From Paracoccaceae bacterium (lineage in GTDB: Bacteria; Pseudomonadota; Alphaproteobacteria; Rhodobacterales; Rhodobacteraceae): 64,000 bases of DNA. The notes under the pieces were generated by a model. It was not told the origin of the DNA, did not search any database, and saw only the letters and a list, made by a program, of their open reading frames with translations. A program made the translations under genes and the position numbers. The stretch is taken from positions 62,001-126,000 of the forward strand of contig JAIOYF010000007.1 of NCBI GenBank assembly GCA_021741245.1. Reading direction: 5' to 3'. Numbering within the stretch: the first letter of the stretch is position 1; each line of letters begins with the position of its first letter. This document shows, one piece after another, positions 7,977 through 17,136 of the stretch.

Positions 7977-10475
7977 TTAGCCATCCACCCGAATACGCGC
8001 GTTTGTCGGATCAAACGGGCTGTCTTCGACCACCACGGCATCCCATTCTTGCCGCAGCATCTTGACCTTTAGCTTGGTTCCCACCTCTGCCAGATCGGGG
8101 CGGACGTATCCCATGCCGATCTGCTTGCCAAAGGCCACCGAATAGCCGCCCGAGGTCAGACGCCCGACCTTGACCCCGTCCAGCAAAAGCGCCTCTTTGC
8201 CCCATGGATCGGAATCTGATGGGCCGTCGATCAAGAGCGTGCAGCATTTGGAGCGGACGCCGGTGTCCAGCATGGCCTGCTTGCCGCGAAACTCTTTCGA
8301 CAGGTCAACAAAGCGGTCCAAAGCGGCTTCCAGCGGGGTCGCGTCGCGGCCAAGCTCATTGCCAAAGGCGCGGTAGGATTTTTCCTGCCGCAGCCAGTTT
8401 TGCGCCCGCGCACCTACGGGCTTCAGCCCATGTTTTTCGCCCGCCTTCAGGATCAGATCCCACAGATAGCGGCCCATCTCGATCGGATGGTGCAGTTCCC
8501 AGCCCAATTCGCCCGTATAGGCCACCCGCACGGCACGCACCGGGCACATACCCAGTTCGATATTGCGATACGACAGCCACGGGAAACGCTTGTTCGACAG
8601 CACGGTTTCCGGGGCGGCATCCTTGACGATCTCGGCCAGAATGGCGCGGCTGTTGGGACCGGCAAGCGCAAAGACCCCCCATTGCGTGGTGATATCGTGG
8701 ATGTCGACAGACCCGCCACCCACGGCCATGAAATCCTCGGCCGATTTGATCAGGAAATCGGCGTCATAGGATGTCCATGCCCCGGCAGAGATCAGGTAGT
8801 ATTCCTGCTCGGCCAGCCGCACGATGGTGTATTCCGTGCGCGTTGTGCCGTGATCGGTCAGCGCATAGGTCAGGTTGATGCGGCCAACCGAGGGCAGTTT
8901 GTTGCAGGTAAACTGGTCAAGGAAGGCCGTCGCCCCGGGGCCGCGCACCAGATGCTTGGTAAAGGCGCTGGCGTCGATGATCCCGGCAGTGGTGCGGATC
9001 GCCTCGGCCTCGGCCACGGCATAGGGCCACCATGCGCCACGGCGGAACGACCTCGCCTCATGGTCGAAATCGGCAGGGGCATCGACGGGGCCATAGTAAT
9101 TCGGACGCTCCCAGCCGTTCACCTGCCCCATCTGGGCACCAAGTGCGATCTGGCGGTCATAGTTGGGCGCGGTGCGCAGCGGGCGGCAGGCCTCACGCTC
9201 TTCATCCGGGTGGTGCAAGATAAAGACGTGGTCGTAGCATTCCTCATTCTTGCGCGCGGCATATTCTGTGGTCATCCACGTGCCATAGCGGCGCGGATCA
9301 AGGCTGGCCATGTCAATCTCGGCCTCGCCTTGCGTCATCAACTGGGCAAGGTAATAGCCCGTGCCGCCCGCCGCCGTGATGCCAAAGCTGAACCCTTCGG
9401 CGATCCACATGTTGCGCAGGCCCGGCACGGGGCCGACCAGCGGGTTGCCATCGGGGGTATAGCAGATCGGGCCGTTGAAATCATCCTTCAGCCCAACCGT
9501 TTCCGACGAGGGGATGCGGTGCAGCATCGACATGTATTCCGCCTCGATCCGTTCCAGATTCAACGGAAAGAGGTCAGCGCGGAAGCTGTCTGGCACCGCA
9601 TATTCAAAACGCGCGGGCGCGCCCTTTTCATAGGGCCCAAGGATCCAGCCGCCACGCTCTTCGCGGACATACCATTTGGCGTCCGCGTCGCGCAGAACGG
9701 GATGTTCGGGGTTGGTCTTGCGGTATTCGACCAGCATCGGGTCCGGTTCCGTGACGATGAACTGATGTTCAACAGGAATAGCAGGGATCTTGACGCCCAA
9801 AAGCCGCGCGGTGCGTTGTGCGTGGTTGCCCGTGGCCGTCACCACATGCTCGGCGCGGATTTCGAAGGTCTCTTCCGAGGGGACCAGATTGCCGCCCTTG
9901 TCGACCATACGGGTGCAAGAGACGATCCATTCAGTGCCTGTCCATTTATAGCCGTCGACCTGAACCTTGCGTTCAATCGTGGCCCCGTGTTGACGCGCGC
10001 CCTTGGCCATGGCTTGGGTCACGTCGGCGGGATTGATATAGCCGTCTTGCGGGTGGTAAAGCGCCCCCACCAGATCATCGGTCCGCACCAGCGGCCAACG
10101 CTCTTTGATCTGCGCAGGTGTCAGGAACTCGTGATAGACCCCGGCGGTTTCGGCGACCGACGAATAGAGCATATACTCATCCATCCGTTCCGCACGCTGC
10201 GCCATCCGCAGGTTGCCGACCACGGCAAAGCCTGCATTCAGGCCTGTCTCGGCCTCCAGCCCCTTGTAGAAATCGACCGAGTATTTGTGGATATGCGTGG
10301 TGGCATAAGACATGTTGAACAGCGGCAACAGCCCCGCCGCATGCCATGTGCTGCCCGACGTCAGCTCATCCCGCTCCACCAGCATGGTGTCCCATCCGGC
10401 CTTTGCCAGATGATAAGCGATGCCATTGCCAACGGCACCACCGCCGACGACCAAAGCTTTGACATGGGTTTTCAT
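7977..10475 (-). CDS. FAD-dependent dimethylglycine/sarcosine dehydrogenase-like protein (DAO + GcvT)
   Basis: An 832-residue two-domain enzyme. Residues 1 to about 430 form a DAO flavin domain: GGGAVG at 11-16 and GSTWHAAG at 41-48, where His45 matches the histidine that covalently holds FAD in dimethylglycine dehydrogenases. Residues about 440-830 form a GcvT/aminomethyltransferase domain, which would pass the released one-carbon unit to tetrahydrofolate. The family demethylates N-methylated glycines from betaine or choline breakdown. It is monocistronic here, so which substrate (dimethylglycine, sarcosine or another) is open. Confidence 0.82.
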   Translation of the reverse strand: MKTHVKALVVGGGAVGNGIAYHLAKAGWDTMLVERDELTSGSTWHAAGLLPLFNMSYATTHIHKYSVDFYKGLEAETGLNAGFAVVGNLRMAQRAERMDEYMLYSSVAETAGVYHEFLTPAQIKERWPLVRTDDLVGALYHPQDGYINPADVTQAMAKGARQHGATIERKVQVDGYKWTGTEWIVSCTRMVDKGGNLVPSEETFEIRAEHVVTATGNHAQRTARLLGVKIPAIPVEHQFIVTEPDPMLVEYRKTNPEHPVLRDADAKWYVREERGGWILGPYEKGAPARFEYAVPDSFRADLFPLNLERIEAEYMSMLHRIPSSETVGLKDDFNGPICYTPDGNPLVGPVPGLRNMWIAEGFSFGITAAGGTGYYLAQLMTQGEAEIDMASLDPRRYGTWMTTEYAARKNEECYDHVFILHHPDEEREACRPLRTAPNYDRQIALGAQMGQVNGWERPNYYGPVDAPADFDHEARSFRRGAWWPYAVAEAEAIRTTAGIIDASAFTKHLVRGPGATAFLDQFTCNKLPSVGRINLTYALTDHGTTRTEYTIVRLAEQEYYLISAGAWTSYDADFLIKSAEDFMAVGGGSVDIHDITTQWGVFALAGPNSRAILAEIVKDAAPETVLSNKRFPWLSYRNIELGMCPVRAVRVAYTGELGWELHHPIEMGRYLWDLILKAGEKHGLKPVGARAQNWLRQEKSYRAFGNELGRDATPLEAALDRFVDLSKEFRGKQAMLDTGVRSKCCTLLIDGPSDSDPWGKEALLLDGVKVGRLTSGGYSVAFGKQIGMGYVRPDLAEVGTKLKVKMLRQEWDAVVVEDSPFDPTNARIRVDG

Positions 10476-10574
10476 GAACCGACTCCCGGGGTGAACTTTG
10501 CGTCATCAATGCCCGATCATGCGGGAAAAGGACAAGATCAGCCGACCATTGGCAGACGAAAACGACATGGCCGC

Positions 10575-11366
10575 CTATGACCGGCGCATTTTGCCAAAAC
10601 TGGCCGAGAGCGCAAAGATCACCGCCGCCGCCGCGATGATCGAGGGGCCGGCAGGCGTGTCTTGCCACAGCGACAGTTGCAGCCCGGCAAGGGACGCGGC
10701 CGCGCCAATCGCCACGGCCAGAACCGCCATCGCCTCGGGGCTGCGCGACAGGCCGCGCGCCGCCGCCGCCGGAATGATCAGCATGGCGGCAATCAACAAC
10801 GCCCCCACCACCTTGATCGCCACGGCCACCACCACGGCAAGGGCAATGGTCAGGATCAGCCGCTCACGATCCGGGTTCAACCCGCTGGCATAGGCCAGAT
10901 CCTCGTTCAGCGTGGCGGTCAACAGCGCCTGCCAGCGCCAGACCAGCAGCGCCACCACCACCAGCGCGCCGCCCCAGATAAAGGCCAGATCGCCCCGCGA
11001 CACCGCCAGAATATCGCCAAACAGCCACGCTTGCAGGTCCGTGCGCAGACCGGCCACGAAACTTGCGCCCACAAGACCAAAGGCCAGCGCCGAATGGGCC
11101 AGCACGCCCAAGGTCGTATCCATCGCCCAGCCCCGCGCGGCAAGGCTGGCCACCGTCACCGCCATGGCAAGGGCAACGGCCAGCGTCCCCAGCCCCACCG
11201 GCAAATCCAGCGCCAGCGCCAAGGCCACGCCAAGGATCGCGGCATGGGCCGTGGCATCCCCGAAATAGGCCATCCGCCGCCACACGACAAAACTGCCCAA
11301 AGGCCCGGTCGCCAGCGACAACCCCACCCCCGCCAGCGCCGCCCGCATCAAAAAATCGTCAAGCAT
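10575..11366 (-). CDS. znuB: Zinc ABC transporter permease ZnuB
   Basis: A 263-residue inner-membrane protein of the ABC-3 permease family, with 7-8 predicted membrane helices and the conserved GDATAHAAILGVALA region near residue 37. It would form the channel for zinc delivered by ZnuA. The ATG at 11366 (MLDDFLMRAAL) overlaps the end of znuC by 8 bp; the frame extends upstream only through the His-codon-rich tail of znuC. It is last in the zur-znuC-znuB operon. Confidence 0.92.
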   Translation of the reverse strand: MLDDFLMRAALAGVGLSLATGPLGSFVVWRRMAYFGDATAHAAILGVALALALDLPVGLGTLAVALAMAVTVASLAARGWAMDTTLGVLAHSALAFGLVGASFVAGLRTDLQAWLFGDILAVSRGDLAFIWGGALVVVALLVWRWQALLTATLNEDLAYASGLNPDRERLILTIALAVVVAVAIKVVGALLIAAMLIIPAAAARGLSRSPEAMAVLAVAIGAAASLAGLQLSLWQDTPAGPSIIAAAAVIFALSASFGKMRRS

Positions 11367-12174
11367 GGCTGTGCGGCTCTTTTTCCGGATGGTGGTCATG
11401 GGGATGCCCATGATCGTGGGCATGGTCATGGCTATGGTCGTGCGGGGTGGCGTGGTCATGGTCATGCACATGCTGATACAGCGCCAAGGCCCCTTGGGTG
11501 CCAAGGCCAAACAGCGCCCGATATTCGGGGGCCGATGACACCACGCGCGGCGCGCCTTCGCAGCAGATATGCCCGTTCAGGCAGATCACCCGATCCGATG
11601 CCGCCATCACCACATGCAAATCATGGCTGACCATCAGCACTGCCGCACCTGTGTCTTTGCGCACCTCGGCGATCAGGCGGTAAAAACTTGCCTCGCCCGG
11701 TTGATCAAGGCCTTGGGTCGGCTCATCCAGCACAAGGATCTGCGGGTTGACCAGCAAGGCACGGGCCAACAAGACCCGCTGCATCTGCCCGCCCGACAGG
11801 CCCACCATCTGCTGCCCCTCCACCCCCGGCAGCCCCACCCGTGCCAAGGCCGCCGTGGCCGCGCCATCGCTGACCCGGATCGGCAAGGACAAGAACCGCC
11901 GCACCGTCAGCGGCAGGCTGTGATCCAGCGTCAGGCGTTGCGGCACATAGCCAAGGCGCAGCCCATCCGCACGCGCGATTCGCCCCGAGGTAACTGGCAC
12001 GATCCCCAAAAGCGCCCGCAGCAGCGTGGATTTCCCCGATCCGTTGGGGCCCACAATCGTGACAATCTCGCCCGGATCCACCCGCAGCGACACATCATGC
12101 AGCACCTCTGGCCCGCCAAAGCGCACACAGATATGCTCGGCCGCGATCAGTGGCATTGCCGCGTTCTGTGTCAT
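11359..12174 (-). CDS. znuC: Zinc ABC transporter ATP-binding protein ZnuC with His-rich tail
   Basis: A 271-residue ABC ATPase: Walker A VGPNGSGKST at 41-50, signature LSGGQ at 126-130, Walker B LVLDEP at 147-152, switch His in LMVSHD. The last ~35 residues are an Asp/His-rich tail (HDHDH, HDHSHDHAHDHGH), which probably binds zinc and may couple transport to cytoplasmic zinc; such tails occur in ZnuC of several alphaproteobacteria. The start overlaps the zur stop as ATGA. ATG 12156 is an alternative start. Confidence 0.92.
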   Translation of the reverse strand: MTQNAAMPLIAAEHICVRFGGPEVLHDVSLRVDPGEIVTIVGPNGSGKSTLLRALLGIVPVTSGRIARADGLRLGYVPQRLTLDHSLPLTVRRFLSLPIRVSDGAATAALARVGLPGVEGQQMVGLSGGQMQRVLLARALLVNPQILVLDEPTQGLDQPGEASFYRLIAEVRKDTGAAVLMVSHDLHVVMAASDRVICLNGHICCEGAPRVVSSAPEYRALFGLGTQGALALYQHVHDHDHATPHDHSHDHAHDHGHPHDHHPEKEPHSHA

Positions 12175-12686
12175 GCTGCCCCCGTGCAAGCCGGGCACAG
12201 GCCCAGCGCCTCGATGTTCGACCGCTCAATCGTAAAGCCCAGCGCCGCCGCCGCCGCGTCCAGCGCCGCCCGCACCGGGACGGCAGGGGCCTCGGCCACG
12301 GTGTTGCAGAGGCGGCAGATCAAAAACGCAGGGGCATGCGCCTCGCCCGGATGCATGCAGGCGGCAAAGGCGTTCAGGCGGCGAATACGATGGGCAAGCC
12401 CTTGATCCACCAAAAAATCCAGCGCCCGATAGGCAACAGGTGGCTGATGGCCGAACCCCTCGGCGGCAAGGCGTTGCAACACCTCATAGGCCCCCATCGC
12501 CTTGTGCTCCTCCAACAAGATCTCCAGCACGCGGCGGCGCACGGGCGTCATTCGCGCGCCCTGATCAGCCGCGATCACCTCGGCCCGCGCCAGAACATCC
12601 GTCGTGCAATGGCTGTGGTCATGCTTGGCAAAGGCAAGGTCCGGGGCGGCACAGCCGGGGCAGTCAGCGGCAGCAGGGTCCGGCAT
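12171..12686 (-). CDS. zur: Zinc uptake regulator Zur (Fur family)
   Basis: A 171-residue Fur-family repressor: winged-helix region about 35-100 (ARMTPVRRRVLEIL...VAYRALDFL), then metal-binding cysteine pairs CRLC (about 130) and CPAC near the C-terminus. The N-terminus has an extra CPGC and HDHSHC, which may bind metal. With zinc bound it should repress zinc uptake genes. It is first in the operon with znuC and znuB and divergent from znuA; two identical inverted palindromes flank the shared promoter region, implying autoregulation. Confidence 0.9.
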   Translation of the reverse strand: MPDPAAADCPGCAAPDLAFAKHDHSHCTTDVLARAEVIAADQGARMTPVRRRVLEILLEEHKAMGAYEVLQRLAAEGFGHQPPVAYRALDFLVDQGLAHRIRRLNAFAACMHPGEAHAPAFLICRLCNTVAEAPAVPVRAALDAAAAALGFTIERSNIEALGLCPACTGAA

Positions 12687-12705
12687 GAGGGAGGCTCCTT
12701 GACAC

Positions 12706-12718
12706 GTTATGATATAAC
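12706..12718. promoter_or_regulatory. Zur box 1 (GTTATGATATAAC)
   Basis: Interrupted palindrome GTTAT-GAT-ATAAC within CGTTATGATATAACATAC, 20 bp upstream of zur and 37 bp upstream of znuA. It fits the AT-rich GTTATAATATAAC-type Zur/Fur operators. The assignment to Zur is inferred from position. Confidence 0.75.
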
Positions 12719-12754
12719 ATACATACCCATCGCACCCGAGTCGAGAGGCATACG

Positions 12755-13738
12755 ATGCGTTATATCATAACCACCCTTCTGGCCAGCGCCGCCACCTGCA
12801 CCATGGCCTTTGCCGAGGTGCCGCGCGTGATCACCGACCTTCCGGCCATCCACTCCCTCACAGCGCAGGTGATGGGTGATCTTGGCACCCCCGCGCTGGT
12901 GATCGACAAGGGCGCTGATGCGCACAGCTTTCAACTGCGCCCCTCACAGGCGGCCTTGCTTGCCGATGGCGATCTGGTGGTCTGGATGGGCCCAGAGATG
13001 ACCCCGTGGCTGGAGCGCGCCCTTGCCTCTCTGGCCCAAGATACGCCACAACTGGCCCTTCTTGCGGCCCCCGAAACCTATCTTCGCGGCTTTGACGCCA
13101 CCGCTACCGACGACCATGCGGATCATGCGGCAGAGGATCACGCCCCCCATGCGCAGGACGCCCCGGCCCAAGACCACGACGACCACGCTCAGGGCGCGGA
13201 TGACACACACGATCACGGCAGCATCGATCCCCACGCATGGCTTGATCCTGCCAACGCGCGGGTCTGGCTTGGCCTGATCGCGGATCAACTGGCAACCATC
13301 GATCCCGACAATGCCGCAACCTATGCCCGGAATGCGGCCCTTGCCCAATCGGGCATTGACGCGCTGGATGCCGAACTGGCGGCGATGCTGGCCCCGCTCA
13401 AAGGCCGACCCTTTGTCGCCTCGCATGATGCCTATGGGTATCTGATCGACCATTACGGCCTGTCCCTCGTGGGAACCGTCGCCTTTGGTGATGCCAGCAG
13501 CCCCGGTGCCGCCCGCCTTGCCACCCTGCGCGACACGGTCACCCGCACAAATGCCCTGTGCCTCTTCCCCGAGGCGCAGCACGACCCGGCCTTTCTGACC
13601 CAACTCGCCGCCGAGACCGACACCCGCATCGGGGGCGCGCTTGATCCCGCTGGCACATCGCTTGACCCCGGCCCCGATGCCTATGGCACCCTGATGCGCC
13701 AACTGGCAACAACACTTGCCGATTGTCTTGCGCCATAA
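12755..13738 (+). CDS. znuA: Zinc ABC transporter substrate-binding protein ZnuA
   Basis: A 327-residue periplasmic zinc-binding protein of the cluster 9 family. Residues 1-20 are a Sec signal peptide ending AFA. Expected zinc ligands are His residues in GADAHSFQLRPSQ (about 53), in DPHAWLD (about 160) and in ASHDAYGYL (about 224). Between the first two lies an Asp/His-rich loop (about residues 110-152), which is typical of ZnuA and helps capture zinc. GAGAGG at 12743-12748 is the ribosome site. Codons 2-6 contain a second Zur palindrome. Confidence 0.92.
   Translation: MRYIITTLLASAATCTMAFAEVPRVITDLPAIHSLTAQVMGDLGTPALVIDKGADAHSFQLRPSQAALLADGDLVVWMGPEMTPWLERALASLAQDTPQLALLAAPETYLRGFDATATDDHADHAAEDHAPHAQDAPAQDHDDHAQGADDTHDHGSIDPHAWLDPANARVWLGLIADQLATIDPDNAATYARNAALAQSGIDALDAELAAMLAPLKGRPFVASHDAYGYLIDHYGLSLVGTVAFGDASSPGAARLATLRDTVTRTNALCLFPEAQHDPAFLTQLAAETDTRIGGALDPAGTSLDPGPDAYGTLMRQLATTLADCLAP
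12759..12771. promoter_or_regulatory. Zur box 2, inside the first codons of znuA (GTTATATCATAAC)
   Basis: Exact reverse complement of box 1, 53 bp away, covering codons 2-6 (Arg-Tyr-Ile-Ile-Thr) of znuA. A repressor bound here would block elongation or initiation at znuA. The pairing with box 1 makes chance unlikely. Confidence 0.65.
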
Positions 13739-13756
13739 ACGCCTGCCATGCCTTGA

Positions 13757-13798
13757 CCCTGCGGTGTGATCGTCGCACCAAGGCACCAGACCGCAGGG
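13757..13798. other. Inverted repeat between znuA and galM
   Basis: Arms CCCTGCGGT (13757-13765) and ACCGCAGGG (13790-13798) enclose a 24-nt loop that can itself pair GGTG with CACC. There is no T-tract, so it is not a classical terminator. It may be a transcript-end structure for znuA or an operator of galM. Confidence 0.4.
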
Positions 13799-13813
13799 AC
13801 ATGAGGCAAAACG

Positions 13814-14797
13814 ATGAACCAACCCGGCATCACGGCGTTTGGCGTGACACAAGATGGCAAAGCCGTGCAGCGCATCACGCTGCGCGCGGGCGAGCTGACG
13901 GTCGCCCTGCTGACATGGGGGGCCGTCCTTCAATCCCTGCGCCTGGCGGGCGTGCCGCATGACCTGACCTTGGGCTCCGAGAATCTGGCGGATTACGAGG
14001 GCGGGATGCGCTACCACGGCAGCCTGATCGGCCCGGTCGTCAACCGTATCACCGGGGCCACGGCACAGATCGACGGTGCCCCCCACAGGTTCGAGGTCAA
14101 CCAAGACCCCGGCATCACCCTGCACAGCGGCGCGGCGGGCACACATCTGAAGATTTGGCAAATTGCCGAGGTGACCGAAAACGCCGCCACCCTGACCCTG
14201 ACCCTCGCCGACGGCGAAGGCGGCTTTCCCGGCACACGGCGCATCAGCGCACGGTTTTCGCTGATCGAACCCGCGACGCTGCGCCTGACGGTCACCGTGT
14301 TTTCAACCGCCACAACCCTGATCAACTTTGCCAATCACAGCTACTGGAACCTTGACGGCAGCGCGAATTGGTCCGGCCACAGCTTGCAAATCCACGCGGA
14401 CCGCTTCTTGCCCACGACCCCCCATTTCACCCCGACCGGGCAGATTGCCCCGGTTGCGGGCTCTGACATGGACTTTCGCCTACCGCGCCGCATCGCCGCG
14501 CAAGAGAACCTCTTTGACACCAACTTTTGCCTCAGCGACCAGCGCCGCGCCATCACCGATGCCCTGACGCTGACGGGCACCTCGGGCGTGTCGATGACCA
14601 TGGCCACAACCGAACCGGGCCTTCAGGTCTATGATGGCCGCAACGCGATCCGCCCCGGCCGCGCCCCCTATGAAGCGCTGGCGTTCGAGGCGCAGTTCTG
14701 GCCCGATGCCCCCAATCACCCGGCCTTTCCCGACATCACCCTCGCCGCAGGCACCCCGTCCGAGCAGGTGACAGAGTGGCGCTTTCGCGCCAGCTAA
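13814..14797 (+). CDS. Aldose 1-epimerase (galactose mutarotase) family protein
   Basis: A 327-residue protein of the GalM family, which interconverts alpha and beta anomers of aldoses. Recognisable elements: NRITGATAQIDG with the conserved Asn/Arg near residue 75, TLHSGAAG with the catalytic-region His near 97, NFANHSYWNLDG with the catalytic His near 176, and a C-terminal Glu in AFEAQFWPDA. It has a ribosome site GAGG just upstream. It is unrelated in function to the zinc genes before it and ends 18 bp from the convergent puuD gene. Confidence 0.85.
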   Translation: MNQPGITAFGVTQDGKAVQRITLRAGELTVALLTWGAVLQSLRLAGVPHDLTLGSENLADYEGGMRYHGSLIGPVVNRITGATAQIDGAPHRFEVNQDPGITLHSGAAGTHLKIWQIAEVTENAATLTLTLADGEGGFPGTRRISARFSLIEPATLRLTVTVFSTATTLINFANHSYWNLDGSANWSGHSLQIHADRFLPTTPHFTPTGQIAPVAGSDMDFRLPRRIAAQENLFDTNFCLSDQRRAITDALTLTGTSGVSMTMATTEPGLQVYDGRNAIRPGRAPYEALAFEAQFWPDAPNHPAFPDITLAAGTPSEQVTEWRFRAS

Positions 14798-14815
14798 CCC
14801 CCTCACCCGGCCCGA

Positions 14816-16054
14816 TCAGCCCTCAACCCCGCCCAGACCCGCGGCGCGGAACCAGCGGATGATGGCAAGCCGCTCTTCGGGTTCCATATAGCTCAGGTTG
14901 CCCGGTGGCATCGCATGGGTCACCCCGGCCTGCATGTAGATGCGCTGGGCCTCATGCGCGATCTGGGCCGGGGTCTCCAGCACCACGCCCTTGGGCGGCC
15001 AATACATGCCCTCCCACGCAGGCTCGGTCGCATGGCACATGCTGCACCGCCCCTGCACCACGCTCACCACATCGTCAAACCCCGAGGCCGAGGCAAAGCG
15101 CAACGCCGCCCCGCCCAAGGCCGCCTCCGGCTCGGGCACCGTGCGCATCGGCGCCGTCGACAGCCACGCGATCACCACAAACAACAGCGCCGTCACCCCC
15201 CATGTCCAATGCGGATTGCCGCCGCGCGCATGTTTGGTGTTGAACCAATGCCGGATCGTCACCCCCATCAGGAACACAAGGCTGGCGATGATCCAGTTAT
15301 ACTCGGTCGCAAAGATCAGCGGGTAATGGTTCGACAGCATCAGGAAAATCACCGGAAGCGTCAGATAGTTGTTATGCGTGCTGCGCTGCTTGGCGATCTT
15401 GCCGTATTTCGGGTCCGGCTTGCGCCCGGCCTTCAGATCGGCCACCACAATCCGCTGATTGGGCATGATGATGAAAAACACATTGCCCGACATGATGCTG
15501 CCCGTAAACGCGCCCAGATGCAGCAGCGCTGCCCGGCCACTGAAAACTTGGGTGTAGAACCACGCCATCGCCACCAGCACGCCAAACAGCGCCACCATCA
15601 GTACCGTCTGATCGGCATTCACAAACACCCGGCACAGCGTGTTGTACACCACCCAGCCAAAGGCCAGCGAGGCCATCGAAATCGCCACCGCCTGCCAGAC
15701 CTGCAACTCCATCACATTGGGATCAATCAAGAAAAGCTCGGCCCCAAGGTAATAGACCAAGGCCAGCATGGCAAAACCCGACAGCCATGTGGCATAGCTT
15801 TCCCATTTGAACCATGTCAGATGCTCGGGCATCATGTCGGGGGCCACCAGATATTTCTGAATGTGGTAGAACCCACCGCCATGCACCTGCCATTCCTCGC
15901 CATGGGCAAGGGGCGGCAGGCTGGGCGTCTTGCGCAGGCCAAGGTCCAGCGCGATGAAATAGAATGAGCTGCCGATCCACGCGATGGCCGTGATCACATG
16001 CGTCCAGCGCACCGCAATCGCGACCCATTCCCACAAAACCGCCCAGTCATACAT
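14816..16054 (-). CDS. puuD: Urate hydroxylase PuuD (membrane urate oxidase with C-terminal cytochrome c domain)
   Basis: A 412-residue membrane protein with about eight helices over residues 1-300, followed by a cytochrome c domain with one haem site CSMCH (Cys337, Cys340, His341). This architecture matches PuuD, which oxidises urate to 5-hydroxyisourate and passes electrons to the respiratory chain, unlike soluble uricase, which makes hydrogen peroxide. The N-terminus WTHVITAIAWIGSSFYFIALD is characteristic. It is divergent from a LysR gene, and the enzymes of the next steps lie 2.7 kb away. Confidence 0.9.
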   Translation of the reverse strand: MYDWAVLWEWVAIAVRWTHVITAIAWIGSSFYFIALDLGLRKTPSLPPLAHGEEWQVHGGGFYHIQKYLVAPDMMPEHLTWFKWESYATWLSGFAMLALVYYLGAELFLIDPNVMELQVWQAVAISMASLAFGWVVYNTLCRVFVNADQTVLMVALFGVLVAMAWFYTQVFSGRAALLHLGAFTGSIMSGNVFFIIMPNQRIVVADLKAGRKPDPKYGKIAKQRSTHNNYLTLPVIFLMLSNHYPLIFATEYNWIIASLVFLMGVTIRHWFNTKHARGGNPHWTWGVTALLFVVIAWLSTAPMRTVPEPEAALGGAALRFASASGFDDVVSVVQGRCSMCHATEPAWEGMYWPPKGVVLETPAQIAHEAQRIYMQAGVTHAMPPGNLSYMEPEERLAIIRWFRAAGLGGVEG

Positions 16055-16167
16055 CGCATCACTCCCTTGCTGCCTCCGCCAAAGGCTATACCCAAGCGCA
16101 GTTTCATGTTAATCCTGTAAATCCCAGATCACTTTCAATCTCTGCCAGATAATCACCGGGTGCCCAG

Positions 16168-17121
16168 ATGTCCTACGTGAACAACATCAAAATGTTCATC
16201 CGTGTCTATGAATTGAGCAGCATGAGTGCGGCCGCCCGCGATCAGCGCACCTCACCCGCCGTGGCCTCCGCCCGGATCTCCGACCTTGAAAAGCATCTGG
16301 GCATCCGCCTTTTTCACCGCACCACCCGCTCGCTGCAACCCACCGAGAATGGCCGCATCTTCTATGACGGGGCCCGCCGCATCCTCGAGGCGATCGAAGA
16401 GGCCGAGGCCGCCGTGATGGATGTCACCCAAAACCCGCGCGGCACCATCTTCGTCGCCGCCCCCCTTGGCATCGGGCGGCGGTTGATCGCGCCACATGTG
16501 CCGGGCTTCAAGGATCAATACCCCCAGATCGACGTGCGCCTGCGCCTGTCCGACCGGGTGATCGACGTGGTGGCCGAAGGCATCGACGTGGCCTTTCACC
16601 TCGGCCTGCTCGAAGACAGCACCCTCAAGGTCAAACTCATCGCCGATTGCCCGCGCGTCCTCTGCGCCGCCCCCGCCTATGTCGCCCGTCGCGGCATGCC
16701 CGCCGATGGCGCGGCCCTTGTCTCTGACCGGCACGATTGCCTGAACCTGCGCTTTCCGGGGGCCAAGGAATTCCAATGGACCCTGAAAACCCCCGACGGC
16801 CCCCGCCGGTTCGAGATCACGGGCCCCTACGAATCCGATGATGGCGATGTGCTGACAGGCTGGGCCCTTGCCGGGCGCGGCATCGTGCTCAAACCGATCT
16901 TCGATGTGGCCGACCATCTGCGCCAAGGCACCCTCGTGCCCGTGGCTGTCGCGACGCCGCCCCTGCCCACACAACTGTCCAGCCTCACCCAACACCGCCG
17001 CCTCAAGGACCCAAAGGTGCGCCTGTTCACCGATTACATGGCCGCCCGCATCAAAGAGGAATTGCGCCGCGCCGCCACCGGCCCCCAACTCGGCCCCGCC
17101 CAGACCGCATCGCCCGGCTAA
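16168..17121 (+). CDS. LysR family transcriptional regulator
   Basis: A 317-residue LysR-type regulator: N-terminal winged helix-turn-helix (residues 1-60, with ARISDLEKHLGIRLFHRTTR) and a C-terminal periplasmic-binding-like effector domain from about 90. It lies back to back with puuD across 113 bp, the standard arrangement for a LysR protein controlling its neighbour. A urate-pathway compound as effector is an inference. The gene is followed by repeat copy C. Confidence 0.85.
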   Translation: MSYVNNIKMFIRVYELSSMSAAARDQRTSPAVASARISDLEKHLGIRLFHRTTRSLQPTENGRIFYDGARRILEAIEEAEAAVMDVTQNPRGTIFVAAPLGIGRRLIAPHVPGFKDQYPQIDVRLRLSDRVIDVVAEGIDVAFHLGLLEDSTLKVKLIADCPRVLCAAPAYVARRGMPADGAALVSDRHDCLNLRFPGAKEFQWTLKTPDGPRRFEITGPYESDDGDVLTGWALAGRGIVLKPIFDVADHLRQGTLVPVAVATPPLPTQLSSLTQHRRLKDPKVRLFTDYMAARIKEELRRAATGPQLGPAQTASPG

Positions 17122-17136
17122 ACCTTGGGCGCAACG

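Noticed and set aside
8400-10580. 726-codon open frame antisense to the dimethylglycine-type dehydrogenase
   Set aside because: The sense strand has full-length DAO and GcvT domains; the antisense product is a GC-bias artefact without recognisable domains.
11370-11470. Tandem repeat/CRISPR-like look of the GTGGTCATGG-rich stretch
   Set aside because: It is the His/Asp codon run of the ZnuC tail, with irregular units and no spacers.
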